Numbered from the stretch's first letter, positions 38,070 through 47,439 are shown. The stretch: 64,000 bases of DNA from Cupriavidus basilensis OR16 (GCF_000243095.1 NZ_AHJE01000126.1:1-64000), one strand, 5' to 3'. The notes: generated by a model not told the origin, from the sequence alone. Numbers and translations are program-made.

Positions 38070-38250
38070 TCCGTGCCGAACGCCGCCCCGTTGCTGATGG
38101 TGCTCCAGTGGTCCGGCAGTTGCAGGCCATAGTTGCGGAACTGGAAGAGCGGATCCACGATCTCGCTATCCCGGTTGGCAAGCGCGTCATAGCGCGGCGC
38201 CTGTGCCCCCGCGTTGCTGGCGAAGAGCCCCCGGCACCTGCAGTGCTATC
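38036..38250 (-). pseudogene. Fragment of a DUF1254/DUF1214 protein
   Basis: On the reverse strand a 60- to 70-residue stretch reads RYDALANRDSEIVDPLFQF, then LQLPDHWSTISNGAAFGTDY and FSRTAAAKSN. The GTDYxxRTAxAKSN pattern is typical of DUF1254/DUF1214 proteins. No matching N- or C-terminal parts are in frame. A possible signal peptide (MRRLFRMAIAL) lies upstream in another frame. The left end runs into the HU-like gene. So this is a remnant, either from a real deletion or from a faulty join in the assembly. Confidence 0.5.
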
Positions 38251-38603
38251 GCCATCCGGAATAGTCGTCGCATTCCCATTTCCCCCTTGTATTCCATGCA
38301 CTTAGCGATCTGCGCCCAGGTCGCGGATCATCATGCTCTGCCGACAGAGCACCTGACCAGGTCGTATAGAGATAGGGAATGCTGTGTGCTGCGTGTTTTT
38401 GTTTGCCGATATGAACGTTTTCAATAAAGGACACTGCCCGCCGGGGAACAGCCGATAAAGCTCAAGTCTTCATGCCGATTGTCGTTATCCACCATAGTCC
38501 GCACATGCGTTCGCGACAGAACGGCGCGGCTGACAATAGAGCGAATCCGTGTCCTCCGGACCCGCCTTTCGCCGCCGTATTATTTCCATTCAGGTAGAAG
38601 AAA
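38251..38603. other. Intergenic region upstream of the chemoreceptor gene
   Basis: About 350 bases without a supportable gene. GCCGATAA at 38451-38458 is a perfect match to the -10 element of flagellar sigma-28 promoters, but the nearest TAAA (38425) is 22 rather than 15 bases away. So a FliA promoter for the chemoreceptor is only possible. Confidence 0.35.
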
Positions 38604-40148
38604 ATGAAGAATCTTGGAATTGGGGTACGCCTTGGCATTGGCTTTGGCGTAGTACTGCTGCTGTCAACGCTCATGACCGTGTTCAGCATCCTGGGACTCC
38701 AGGACGTAGCTAGCCACACGCACGACATGATGCAGCAGCCGCTGGCCAAGGAGCGCGTCGTCAGCGACTGGTATCGCCTCATGCACACGAGCGTGCGCCG
38801 CACCACCGCCGTGGCGCGCAGTTCCGACCCGAGCCTGGGCACGTTCTTCGCCGCCGAGACGAAGGGGTCGGTCGACGCCATCGCGGCGTTGCGAGACAAG
38901 CTCGAACCGATGCTGACCTCGGACGCGGAAAAGGCGGCATTCAAAACGATCCAGACCGTACGCAAGCCGTACAACGAATCGCGCGACAAGATCACCAAGC
39001 TAAAGGAAGCCGGCCAGACGGATGAAGCCAACCAGGTGCTCGATAGCGAGTTCGTGCCTGCCGGCAATGCCTATCTTGCGGAGATCCAGAAGCTGCTGGA
39101 TATCCAGCGTGCCAGCATTGACCAGACCGCACTGGCCATCAACGAGATCTATCTCTCCGCGCGCAATCGCCTGATCGCGCTTGGCGTGCTGGTGCTGGCC
39201 ATTGGCGTCGCGTTCTCGGCATGGCTGACCGCGGGCATCACCGCGCCGCTGCATCGCGCCGTCGGCTTCGCGCGCAAGGTGGCGTCGGGCGACCTGACCA
39301 GCCACATCCGCTCGGATAGCAAGGACGAGACCGGCCAGTTGCTGCGCGCGCTGGGCGACATGAACGGCAACATCCTGCGCATCGTGACCCAGGTGCGCAC
39401 CGGCACCGAGTCCATTGCGTCCGGCACGAGCCAGATCGCCGCAGGCAACACGGACCTGTCCCAGCGCACGGAAGAACAAGCGTCGTCGCTGCAGGAAACG
39501 GCTTCCAGCATGGAAGAGCTGACCAGCATCGTCCGCCAGAATGCGGACAATGCCAAGCAGGCCAGCTCGCTGGCGGTCAACGCCTCCGAGATCGCCGTCA
39601 AGGGCGGCATGGTGGTTGGCCAGGTGGTCGACACCATGCAGGAGATCAACGGCGCCTCGCGCAAGGTGGCCGACATCATCGCCGTGATCGAGGGCATCGC
39701 CTTCCAGACCAACATCCTCGCGCTCAACGCCGCGGTGGAAGCCGCCCGCGCGGGCGAGCAGGGCCGGGGCTTTGCGGTGGTTGCCGGCGAGGTGCGCAGC
39801 CTGGCCCAACGCAGCGCGACCGCCGCCAAGGAGATCAAGTCGCTGATCGGCGACTCGGTCGAGCGCGTGGAAAAGGGCTCGCAGCTGGTCACCACGGCTG
39901 GCCAGACCATGGATGAGATCGTGGGCGCGGTAAAACGCGTGACCGACATCATGGGCGAGATCAGCGCCGCCTCGGCCGAGCAAAGCGCCGGCATCGAGCA
40001 GGTCAACCAGGCGGTCACCCAGATGGACACGGTGACGCAGCAGAACGCCGCACTGGTGGAGCAAGCCGCCGCCGCCGCGGGATCGCTGGAAGAGCAGGCC
40101 CAGCGCTTGAAAGAAGCGGTATCTACGTTCCGCCTCGTGGCTGCCTGA
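38604..40148 (+). CDS. Methyl-accepting chemotaxis protein
   Basis: 514 residues. A first membrane segment (about 8-30) is followed by a periplasmic four-helix-bundle sensor (about 31-188), then a second membrane segment (ALGVLVLAIGVAFSAWLTAG, about 192-211) and a HAMP domain (TAPLHRAVGFARKVASGDLT). A long coiled-coil signalling domain comes last. Its hairpin tip IAFQTNILALNAAVEAARAG is the invariant contact for CheA/CheW. Methylation-region Gln/Glu pairs are visible (QRTEEQASSLQETASSMEEL). There is no C-terminal pentapeptide tether for CheR/CheB. The ligand is not predictable. Confidence 0.95.
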   Translation: MKNLGIGVRLGIGFGVVLLLSTLMTVFSILGLQDVASHTHDMMQQPLAKERVVSDWYRLMHTSVRRTTAVARSSDPSLGTFFAAETKGSVDAIAALRDKLEPMLTSDAEKAAFKTIQTVRKPYNESRDKITKLKEAGQTDEANQVLDSEFVPAGNAYLAEIQKLLDIQRASIDQTALAINEIYLSARNRLIALGVLVLAIGVAFSAWLTAGITAPLHRAVGFARKVASGDLTSHIRSDSKDETGQLLRALGDMNGNILRIVTQVRTGTESIASGTSQIAAGNTDLSQRTEEQASSLQETASSMEELTSIVRQNADNAKQASSLAVNASEIAVKGGMVVGQVVDTMQEINGASRKVADIIAVIEGIAFQTNILALNAAVEAARAGEQGRGFAVVAGEVRSLAQRSATAAKEIKSLIGDSVERVEKGSQLVTTAGQTMDEIVGAVKRVTDIMGEISAASAEQSAGIEQVNQAVTQMDTVTQQNAALVEQAAAAAGSLEEQAQRLKEAVSTFRLVAA

Positions 40149-40174
40149 TCCGCCTGATCCGCCTGATCCGCCTA
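40147..40174 (+). repeat. Short 9-base tandem repeat after the chemoreceptor gene
   Basis: GATCCGCCT occurs three times in a row directly behind the stop codon. It has no visible role. Confidence 0.6.
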
Positions 40175-40199
40175 TAGCGCGCCGCCAGCCGCTTGCCGC

Positions 40200-40760
40200 T
40201 CACGCAAGCGGAAATGTGGCGGTGGCCGTCGTCTTGTGAAGGACGACGGCATCGTACAGCGCCACCAGCGCTGCTTGAACGGCAGCGGCAATGCCCGGCG
40301 TCGAGACCATGCCATCCTCATCCAGCCCGGCGCCCAGCAATGGCACCGTGATGGACGCCGGCTCGATAATGACCGCGGCCATCGTCCGCAAGGTCTCGCG
40401 CAGGGCCGCGTCCGCATGATGCGCGCGTGGCGATGCATTGAGTACGGCAACCGGCTTGAAGGCGAACGGCTCAAACCCCACCAGCCAGTCCAGTGCATTC
40501 TTGATCGTTCCGGTCACGCCATGCGCGTACTCGGGGCTCGCGATCAACAGGGCGTCTGCTTGGGCGACCTCGGTGAACAAGCGCGTGACGCTGGCAGGCG
40601 GACCCGCCGCAAGCTCCGGGTTGAACAGCGGCAGGCCGCCAAGGCTGGGAAACACGGCAACCGATACATCCGGCGGCGCCAGCCTCGCAGCCGCGCGCAG
40701 CAACGCCGAATTGATGGACACAGCCCGCAGGCTGCCGGATAGCGCAAGTACTTTCATCAT
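40200..40760 (-). CDS. NADPH-dependent FMN reductase
   Basis: 186 residues with a flavodoxin-like fold. KVLALSGSLRAVSINSAL (3-20) holds the FMN phosphate loop, and SPEYAHGVTGTIKNALDW (about 75-92) is the second flavin motif. Such enzymes reduce free FMN or quinones/azo compounds with NAD(P)H. The ATG at 40758-40760 is followed by a second ATG codon; either may be used. It is convergent with the chemoreceptor gene and divergent from the ABC binding protein gene. Confidence 0.88.
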   Translation of the reverse strand: MMKVLALSGSLRAVSINSALLRAAARLAPPDVSVAVFPSLGGLPLFNPELAAGPPASVTRLFTEVAQADALLIASPEYAHGVTGTIKNALDWLVGFEPFAFKPVAVLNASPRAHHADAALRETLRTMAAVIIEPASITVPLLGAGLDEDGMVSTPGIAAAVQAALVALYDAVVLHKTTATATFPLA

Positions 40761-40956
40761 TCCCGGTTTGGACCACGTGGGTCGTATCTAGGCCAGCGCG
40801 CATTCTATAGCCAATGCCCGTTGCCGCCCGCGGCCCTTTACCCCGCCCCCGATTGCACCAAACCGCCCCGCCGCCTACACTGCTCTGCCAGTGCCCGCGC
40901 CAGCACCCACCCGGCCCCTTTCCGGGACCAGAGCGCACTCAACCAGGAGACCATCG

Positions 40957-42132
40957 ATGACCTTTGCCCCCTTGCTGCGTGCCCTCGCGGCTTGCAGCGT
41001 GCTTGCCGTGGCGCCTTCGCTCGCCCACGCCGCCGACCCGGTCAAGATCGGGCTGATCGCGCCCTTCTCGGGCAGTTTTGCCGACTATGGCAAGCAGATG
41101 GAAGGCGGCATCAAGGCGTTCCAGAAACTCAATGGCGATACCGTCGCGGGCCGCAAGGTGCAGATCATCAGCAAGGACACCACGGGCCCGGCCCCGGACG
41201 TGGCCAAGCGGCTGGCACAGGAGCTGGTGGTACGCGACAAGGTCGACGTGCTGGCCGGCTTCGGCCTGACACCGGAGGCGCTGGCGGTAGCCCCGATTGC
41301 CGAGCAGGCCAGGAAGCCAATGGTGATCTTCAACGCGGCGTCGTCCTCGATCACCGCCAAATCCGGTTATATCGCGCGGGTGTCGATGACCTTGCCGCAG
41401 ATCTCGGCACCGATGGCGACCTGGGCTATCAAGAACAAGGTGCGCAAGGTGGTGACGCTGGTGGCGGACTACGCCCCGGGGATCGATGCGGAGACCGCGT
41501 TCAAGACCAATTTCATCGGCGGCGGCGGGCAAGTCGTCGAATCGATCCGGGTGCCGCTGCGCAATCCGGAGTTCGCGCCGTTCATCCAGCGCATCAAGGA
41601 TGCCAGGCCGGAGGCAGTGTTCCTGTTCCTGCCCGCCGGGGAGCAAGGCGTGGCGTTCATGAAGGGCTTCCGCGAGCGCGGCCTGGCCGAGGCCGGCATC
41701 CGCGTGATCGCCACCGGCGACCTGACCGACGACCACGTGTTGCCGGCCATGGGCGACGCCACGCTGGGCGTGATCACGTCGTTCCACTACTCGATGGCGC
41801 ACGATTCACCTGAAAACAAGGCGTTCCTGAAGGCCTTTGCCGAAGCCAACCCCGGCGCCGGCCGGCCAAACTTCATGGCCGTGGCGGCCTATGACGGCAT
41901 GCGCGCGATCTACGACGCGCTGAAGAAGACCGGCGGCGCCACCGACGGCGACAAGTTCATCGCGGCGCTCAAGGGCATGAAGATTGCCAGCCCGCGCGGC
42001 CCGATCGCGATCGACCCGGAAACCCGCGACGTGGTCCAGACCGTCTACATCCGGCGCGTGGAAAAGGTTGGCGGCGAGCTCTACAACGTGGAGTTCGACA
42101 AGTTCGACAACGTCAAGGATCCGGGGAAGTAG
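40957..42132 (+). CDS. ABC transporter substrate-binding protein, branched-chain amino acid/aromatic type
   Basis: 391 residues from the ATG at 40957 (AGGAG upstream). A signal peptide ends at SLAHAADPV. The Leu/Ile/Val-binding-type fold follows: VKIGLIAPFSGSFADYGKQM, GRKVQIISKDTTGPAPDVAK, MVIFNAASSSITAKSGYIAR, VFLFLPAGEQGVAFMKGFRE. The permease and ATPase genes lie 700 bases further on the other strand next to pobA, so it is probably their binding partner. Relatives of this subgroup bind aromatic acids as well as amino acids. A 4-hydroxybenzoate-like ligand is inferred from context only. Confidence 0.88.
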   Translation: MTFAPLLRALAACSVLAVAPSLAHAADPVKIGLIAPFSGSFADYGKQMEGGIKAFQKLNGDTVAGRKVQIISKDTTGPAPDVAKRLAQELVVRDKVDVLAGFGLTPEALAVAPIAEQARKPMVIFNAASSSITAKSGYIARVSMTLPQISAPMATWAIKNKVRKVVTLVADYAPGIDAETAFKTNFIGGGGQVVESIRVPLRNPEFAPFIQRIKDARPEAVFLFLPAGEQGVAFMKGFRERGLAEAGIRVIATGDLTDDHVLPAMGDATLGVITSFHYSMAHDSPENKAFLKAFAEANPGAGRPNFMAVAAYDGMRAIYDALKKTGGATDGDKFIAALKGMKIASPRGPIAIDPETRDVVQTVYIRRVEKVGGELYNVEFDKFDNVKDPGK

Positions 42133-42719
42133 GCCACGCGGCGCGTTGCGGCACGTCCGCGTGCATCGCGCCTTCACGCTGCCGCAGCTGCGTTGGCGTT
42201 GGCGGTGGCACGATGCGGGCGGGCTCTTTTTGCGCCCCGCCGAGCGGGCCGGTGGCACTATCGGGCCGCGGCGCCGCACCCGGTCCGTCCAATTCGCGCG
42301 GGTTGTAGCATATCCACATCGCGCGCTGCGGCACCTCGTTGAAGTTGGCGTCGCTGGCAGCCAGCACCCGCGCCCATACCTGCGGCGTGGAGCTGCGCCA
42401 CACACCGCACAGCAGGCGCCGGAAACGCGGGTCGCGCGCGGCTTCGTGCCCCAAGCCCCCCGATAAACGCCGGGCCGTGGTATTCGATCAGGTCTTCAAG
42501 TTCGCCGGCAGCGAGCGCGCCGAGGACGCGGGGACTATCGGTGCGATCCAGGACCGCCAGCACCAGCCGCCACAGGCCTTCGGGATCGTTGACGCCGAGC
42601 CAGTCGCAGGCCTGCCAGACCCAGAACGAGCGCACCTCGTGCCGGCCGATGGCCGGGTCATAGCGGCTGTAACGCTCGATGTAGGCGTTGACGAGCCGTT
42701 GTTGCGCATGGGCTTCCAT
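42113..42719 (-). pseudogene. DUF6869-like protein, frameshifted at a C/G run
   Basis: The ATG at 42717-42719 opens MEAHAQQRLVNAYIERYSRY, FWVWQACDWLGVNDPEGLWR and LAAGELEDLIEYHGPAFIGG. The frame then changes at a run of six Cs (about 42456-42461). The next frame continues as HEAARDPRFRRLLCGVWRSS and ANFNEVPQRAMWICYN. One base added or removed in that homopolymer restores a single protein of about 200 residues. Pattern (small helical, LEDLI..HG, late W/P-rich strand) resembles DUF6869; function unknown. Its 3' end overlaps the ABC binding protein gene on the other strand. Confidence 0.6.
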
Positions 42720-42846
42720 AGTCCCCCGTTACTACCGGCTTGCAAATAACGAGCACGACCAATGGCCGAGAGCGGGGTTGCCGCCAACGACCGCCAACAT
42801 TCGCCAACCCTCGCCCTAACCCCGCTTGACCATACCGGGGCAGGGT

Positions 42847-43548
42847 TCACGCAACCGTCAGCAACCTGTCCAGCCTGCCCTTGTCCGCCAGCAACTCCGT
42901 GCTGGTCGACTCATGCACGACCCTGCCGCGGTCGAGCACCATCGCGCGCCGGGTCATGCCAAGCGCCAGGCGAGCGTGCTGCTCCACCACAATCACAGCC
43001 ATGCCGCCTTCCTCGATCAGGCGGCGGATCACGTGCTGCAATTCCTGAACAATAATAGGCGCCAATCCTTCCATCGGTTCGTCGAGTAACAGCAGGACCG
43101 GGTTTACCATGAGCGCCCTGGCAATCGCCAGCATCTGCTGTTCGCCCCCGGACAACTGGTTACCCAGGTTCGCGCGGCGCTCGCGCAGCCGGGGAAAGAC
43201 TTCGTAGACGCGCGCCACGTTCCAGTGCCCGGGTCGCGCCACCGCTGTCAGGTGCTCCTCCACGGTCAGCGACGCAAACATGCAGCGCTCCTGCGGCACC
43301 CATCCCAGGCCGGCGGCGGCGCGCTGATGCGCGGCCAGCCGCGCCAGGTCGCGCCCTTGCCAGGACAGGCTGCCACGCCGCAGCCGGGTCAGGCCCATCA
43401 GCGTCATCAGGAGCGTGCTCTTGCCCACGCCGTTGCGGCCCAGCAGGGCCAGGCTATCGCCGGCCTCCAGCGCCAGGTCGATGCCGTCCAGCACCACGGC
43501 ATCGCCATAGCCCGCGCACAGCCCCTGTGCCCGCAGCAGTTCAGTCAT
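42847..43548 (-). CDS. livF: ABC transporter ATP-binding protein, LivF type
   Basis: 233 residues. Walker A LLGRNGVGKSTLL (35-47), Q-loop VPQERCMFASLTVEEH, signature LSGGEQQMLAIARAL, Walker B LLLLDEPMEGLAP and the switch His in VVEQHARLAL. The short LivF length and EGLAP after Walker B match the branched-chain amino acid-type importers. It overlaps livG by eight bases. Last gene of the leftward unit pobA-livH-livM-livG-livF. Ligand by context: an aromatic acid. Confidence 0.92.
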   Translation of the reverse strand: MTELLRAQGLCAGYGDAVVLDGIDLALEAGDSLALLGRNGVGKSTLLMTLMGLTRLRRGSLSWQGRDLARLAAHQRAAAGLGWVPQERCMFASLTVEEHLTAVARPGHWNVARVYEVFPRLRERRANLGNQLSGGEQQMLAIARALMVNPVLLLLDEPMEGLAPIIVQELQHVIRRLIEEGGMAVIVVEQHARLALGMTRRAMVLDRGRVVHESTSTELLADKGRLDRLLTVA

Positions 43549-44293
43549 GCGCGGCCTCCCCCAGGTACACCTCTCTCACACGAGGATCGGCGCCGATCTC
43601 CGCCGGCGTGCCCTCGGTCAGCACGCGGCCGCCCACCAGCACGGTGATGCGCTCGGCAAAGCGAAATACCAGGTCCATGTCGTGCTCGATGAACAGGATG
43701 GTGATGTCGCGCGGCAGGCCGGCGATCACGCCGAACAACTCGGCGCTCTCCCCGGCCGGAATGCCCGCAGCGGGCTCGTCCAGCAGCAGGATGGCGGGCC
43801 GGGTGGCCAGCGCCAGCGCGATTTCCAGCAAACGCTGCTTGCCGTACGGCAGGCTGCGCGTCTCGGTATCGGCCTCGGCGTCCAGGCGCAGGCTGGCCAG
43901 TACCGCCATGGCCTCGTCCGCCAGCGAGCGCTGCGAGGCCACGGTGCGATGCCAGACAAGCGTGGCGCCGCTGCGCTCGGCCACCGCGAGCAACACGGAT
44001 TCCAGCACCGTCAGGCCGGGGAACAAGGTGTTGATCTGGAAGGTGCGGGTCATGCCGCGCCGCACCCGCGCGTGCTGGGGCAGTTGCGTGATGTCCTCGT
44101 CGTCCAGCCAGATGCTGCCGCTGCTGGCCGGCAAGGTGCCCGTCAGCAGGTTGATGAAGGTGGTCTTGCCCGCGCCATTGGGCCCGATCAGCGCATGCCG
44201 GGCACCCGGCGGGAACTGCAGGGAGATATCGCTGTTGGCGGCAAACCCGCCCCAGGACTTGGACAGCCCCTCGGTACGCAGCAGCCTTGTCAT
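43541..44293 (-). CDS. livG: ABC transporter ATP-binding protein, LivG type
   Basis: 250 residues. Walker A LIGPNGAGKTTFINLLTG, the LivG-specific RRGMTRTFQINTLFPGLTVL, Walker B AILLLDEPAAGIPAGES and switch region ILFIEHDMDLVF. The signature motif reads LPYGKQRLLEIALAL instead of LSGGQ, as is common in LivG. It partners LivF as the second ATPase. It overlaps livM by four bases and livF by eight. Confidence 0.92.
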   Translation of the reverse strand: MTRLLRTEGLSKSWGGFAANSDISLQFPPGARHALIGPNGAGKTTFINLLTGTLPASSGSIWLDDEDITQLPQHARVRRGMTRTFQINTLFPGLTVLESVLLAVAERSGATLVWHRTVASQRSLADEAMAVLASLRLDAEADTETRSLPYGKQRLLEIALALATRPAILLLDEPAAGIPAGESAELFGVIAGLPRDITILFIEHDMDLVFRFAERITVLVGGRVLTEGTPAEIGADPRVREVYLGEAAHD

Positions 44294-45306
44294 GTCCCGC
44301 CTCCTCCCGGCTTGCGGCGCATGCCGTTGCGCAAGGCATCCAGCGCGCCCATCAGGCCGCCGCGCGCGAACAGGACGATCACCACCAGCAGCAGGCCAAT
44401 CCAGAATTGCCAGTACACCGGATTGATCCCCGCCAGCACATCCTGGGCGATCATGAACACGGCGGCGCCCAGCAAGGCACCGTACAGCCGGCCAGCGCCG
44501 CCCAGCACCAGCATCACCAGCAGCTCCGCCGAACGCGGAAAGCCCAGCACGTCCATGCCGACGAACTGCGTGGTCTGCGCCAGCAGGCCGCCGGCGACGC
44601 CGGCCAGCGCCGCCGCCACGGCGAACACCGCGCCCAGGCGGCGCGGCACGTTCACGCCCAGCGCGGGCATGCGGCGAGCGCCCTCGCGCATGCCGCGCAG
44701 CGACAGCCCGAAGGGCGAAGCCACCAGCCTGCGCACCAGCACGAACAACAGGAACGTGACCACCAGGCTGTACAGGTAGGCGGTCTTGCCGAACAGGTCG
44801 AACTCGAACCAGCCGAGCAACGGCGCCATGGTGACCCCCGACAGGCCATCCACGCCACCGGTAAGGAAGGCCGCCTTGTTGGCCGCCTCGAACAGCATCA
44901 GCCCGATGCCCAGCGTGACCATGAGCCGCGTCAGGTCGCTGCCGCGCGCCACCAGGAAGCTCGCCAGCCAGCCCGCCAGCCCAGCCACCGCGCCGGCCGC
45001 GAGCAAGCCCGACAGCGGCTCGCCCCAGCCATGCGCGGCCAGCAGCCCGGCAGTGTAGGCGCCAAGCCCGAAGAAGGCCGCATGCCCCAGCGAGACAATG
45101 CCGGCGTAGCCCAGCAGCAAATCCAATGACAACGCGAAGAGCCCGGTGATCAGCACCTGGCTGCCGAGGATCAGGTAGCCGGGCAGCAGGAAGAACACCG
45201 CCACCGGCACCAGCCAGAAGGCAATCTCGCCATCCCGCCAGCGCCCGTCGGGCAAATGGGCGCGCCGCACGCTCGCGCGATCCGGTACCTCGTCCGCCGC
45301 GCTCAT
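44290..45306 (-). CDS. livM: ABC transporter permease, LivM type
   Basis: 338 residues with about nine to ten membrane segments. The family region GYAGIVSLGHAAFFGLGAYT (about 65-84) and the EAA-like loop GARRMPALGVNVPRRLGAVF are visible, followed by GLDALRNGM-type C-terminus (GALDALRNGMRRKPGGG). It pairs with LivH to form the channel. Its start overlaps the livH stop by four bases. Confidence 0.92.
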   Translation of the reverse strand: MSAADEVPDRASVRRAHLPDGRWRDGEIAFWLVPVAVFFLLPGYLILGSQVLITGLFALSLDLLLGYAGIVSLGHAAFFGLGAYTAGLLAAHGWGEPLSGLLAAGAVAGLAGWLASFLVARGSDLTRLMVTLGIGLMLFEAANKAAFLTGGVDGLSGVTMAPLLGWFEFDLFGKTAYLYSLVVTFLLFVLVRRLVASPFGLSLRGMREGARRMPALGVNVPRRLGAVFAVAAALAGVAGGLLAQTTQFVGMDVLGFPRSAELLVMLVLGGAGRLYGALLGAAVFMIAQDVLAGINPVYWQFWIGLLLVVIVLFARGGLMGALDALRNGMRRKPGGGGT

Positions 45307-46169
45307 GCCCGCCTCCCGTAGAGACCGGCCGGGAACAGCACCAGCAGCAGCACCATCAGCGCATAGATGACAAAGGCGCCTACCGCCGGCACGTAATACT
45401 TGCCGGCTACATCGGCCACGCCCAGCAGCAGCGCCGCCACCAGCGGCCCGCGGATGGTGCCCGCGCCGCCCACCGCCACCACTAGCAGGAAGTACACCAT
45501 GTACTTGAGCGGGAACGAGGGATCGAGTCCCAGCACGTCGATGCCCAGCCCGCCGCCAAGCCCGGCCAGCCCGGACCCAAGCGCGAAGGTCAGGCTGAAG
45601 ACCCGCTCCACATTGATGCCCAGGCCGCGCGCCGCTTGCTGGTTGTCCACCGCCGCGCGCACCTGCGCGCCAAAGCGCGTGCGCGCCACCAGCCAGCCCA
45701 GCGCCGCGGTGATGACCACCACCACGCCGATCAGGAACAGGCGATAGGCCCCAAGGTCCAGGCCCGCCACGCGCACCTGGCCCAGCAGGAAGGCGGGTAG
45801 CGCCACCGGCTGCTGTCCCGGCCCGAACACGTAGGTGGCCCCCGCGATCGCCATGAAGGTCAGCCCGATCGAGAACAGGACCTGGTCGAGATGGCTGGCA
45901 CGGTACAGGCGGCGGTACAGGGTGCGTTCCAGCACCCAGCCCACCGCCGCGGCGCCCACGAAGGCTAGCGGCAGCGTCGCCAGGAACGGCACGCCGGCCC
46001 GGGTCATCAGCACCACCGCCACGTAGCCGCCGAACATGGCGAACGCGCCGTGGGCCAGGTTGACGAAATTCATCAGGCCCATGGTCACCGACAGCCCTAC
46101 GCTGATCAGGAACAGCAGGCAGCCGTAGGCGAGCCCGTCGAACAGCACCCCGAGGAAACTGGCGGTCAT
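45303..46169 (-). CDS. livH: ABC transporter permease, LivH type
   Basis: 288 residues from the ATG at 46167-46169. About eight membrane segments. Motifs: GLSVTMGLMNFVNLAHGAFA (about 25-44), the loop VRAAVDNQQAARGLGINVER, and GLGGGLGIDVLGLDPSFPLK. These are LivH hallmarks. It follows pobA by 79 bases and precedes livM, forming an operon for uptake and first-step hydroxylation of an aromatic acid (inferred). Confidence 0.92.
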   Translation of the reverse strand: MTASFLGVLFDGLAYGCLLFLISVGLSVTMGLMNFVNLAHGAFAMFGGYVAVVLMTRAGVPFLATLPLAFVGAAAVGWVLERTLYRRLYRASHLDQVLFSIGLTFMAIAGATYVFGPGQQPVALPAFLLGQVRVAGLDLGAYRLFLIGVVVVITAALGWLVARTRFGAQVRAAVDNQQAARGLGINVERVFSLTFALGSGLAGLGGGLGIDVLGLDPSFPLKYMVYFLLVVAVGGAGTIRGPLVAALLLGVADVAGKYYVPAVGAFVIYALMVLLLVLFPAGLYGRRA

Positions 46170-46248
46170 CGCCGGCCCTCCCCCGGCCTCGGTGGCGGGC
46201 AACCCAGCTTTGTCATGACATCTCCCGTGGTTCGTTCGCGATGGGCGC

Positions 46249-47439
46249 TCATGTGCCCTCGAAGGTGGCGAATGGCAGCCCGACATAGTTCTCCGCGAGG
46301 GTCGCGGCGGCGGCGGGCGAAGCGGTAACGTATTCAAGCTCGGCTTGCTGCAGCCGCGCCATGAACGGAGCCTGGCCGGGAAAGCGATGCAGCAACGCGG
46401 TCATCCACCAGGAGAAATGCTCGGCGCGCCAGACCCGCCGCAGGCAAGTGACGGAGTATGCGGCCAGCAGGTCGTCGCGGCGCTCGCCGTAGTGCGCGGC
46501 CAACGCCCGCGCAAGCGCGCGCACATCGGCAACAGCCAGGTTCATGCCCTTGGCGCCGGTGGGCGGCACGATATGGGCGGCATCGCCGGCCAGGAACAGC
46601 CGGCCATATTGCATGGGCTCCACCACGTGGCTGCGCATCGGCGTCACACTCTTCTGCAGCACGGGGCCCTCGTTGAGCCGCCAGCCGTCGCCGGTTTCCA
46701 GGCGGGCGTGCAGTTCCTGCCAGATCCGTGCATCGGGCCACTGGCCGAGATCCTCGTCGGGGCGGCATTGCAGGTAGAGCCGCGTGATCTGCGGCGAGCG
46801 CATCGAGAACAGCGCGAAGCCACGCGCATGGCTGGCGTAGATCAGTTCCTGCGCGGCGGGCGCGGCCTCGGCCAGGATGCCCAGCCACGCAAACGGATAG
46901 CTGCGCTCGAACACCTGCAGCGCAGCCGGCGGAATTGCCTCGCGCGAGACCCCATGGAAACCATCGCAGCCGGCGATGAAATCGCAATGCAGCGTGTGGC
47001 GCCGGCCACCGTGCGCAAACGTGACGCTGGGCTTGTTGCCGTCAAAGCCATGCAGGGCCACGCCGCTGACCTGGAACAAGGTGGGCGCGCCAGCGGCCAG
47101 GCGCGCGGCGATCAGGTCCTTGACCACCTCGTGCTGGCCGTACACGGTAATGGCGCGGCCTCCGGTTGGCCCGGACAGGTCGATGTGGTGGCGGCGAGCG
47201 TCGAACAGCAGGTCGATGCCATGGTGGCGCAGACCCTGGCGCAGCAGGCGCTCGCCCACGCCGGATGCGACCAGCAGGTCGACCGTCCCTTGCTCCAGCA
47301 CACCGGCCCGGATGCGTTGCTCCACGTGCTGGCGGCTGCGGTCCTCCATGACCACGGCATCGATGCCGGCGCGAAGCAGCAGATGCCCCAGCAGCAGGCC
47401 TGCCGGCCCGGCGCCGATGATCGCGACCTGGGTGCGCAT
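46249..47439 (-). CDS. pobA: 4-hydroxybenzoate 3-monooxygenase
   Basis: 396 residues. This FAD enzyme hydroxylates 4-hydroxybenzoate to protocatechuate with NAD(P)H and oxygen. FAD site VAIIGAGPAGLLLG (5-18), RIRAGVLEQGTVDLL, the DG motif AGCDGFHGVSR, and GDAAHIVPPTGAKGMNLAVA are all present. Residues around both active-site tyrosines are kept (ELIYASHARGFAL and AENYVGLP). SWWMTALLHRFPGQ near the end is also diagnostic. It heads an operon with Liv-type transporter genes. No AraC- or IclR-type PobR lies next to it. Confidence 0.95.
   Translation of the reverse strand: MRTQVAIIGAGPAGLLLGHLLLRAGIDAVVMEDRSRQHVEQRIRAGVLEQGTVDLLVASGVGERLLRQGLRHHGIDLLFDARRHHIDLSGPTGGRAITVYGQHEVVKDLIAARLAAGAPTLFQVSGVALHGFDGNKPSVTFAHGGRRHTLHCDFIAGCDGFHGVSREAIPPAALQVFERSYPFAWLGILAEAAPAAQELIYASHARGFALFSMRSPQITRLYLQCRPDEDLGQWPDARIWQELHARLETGDGWRLNEGPVLQKSVTPMRSHVVEPMQYGRLFLAGDAAHIVPPTGAKGMNLAVADVRALARALAAHYGERRDDLLAAYSVTCLRRVWRAEHFSWWMTALLHRFPGQAPFMARLQQAELEYVTASPAAAATLAENYVGLPFATFEGT

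Noticed and set aside
38425..38458. Sigma-28 promoter for the chemoreceptor
   Set aside because: The -10 GCCGATAA is perfect but TAAA is 22 instead of 15 bases away; kept only as a note in the intergenic entry.
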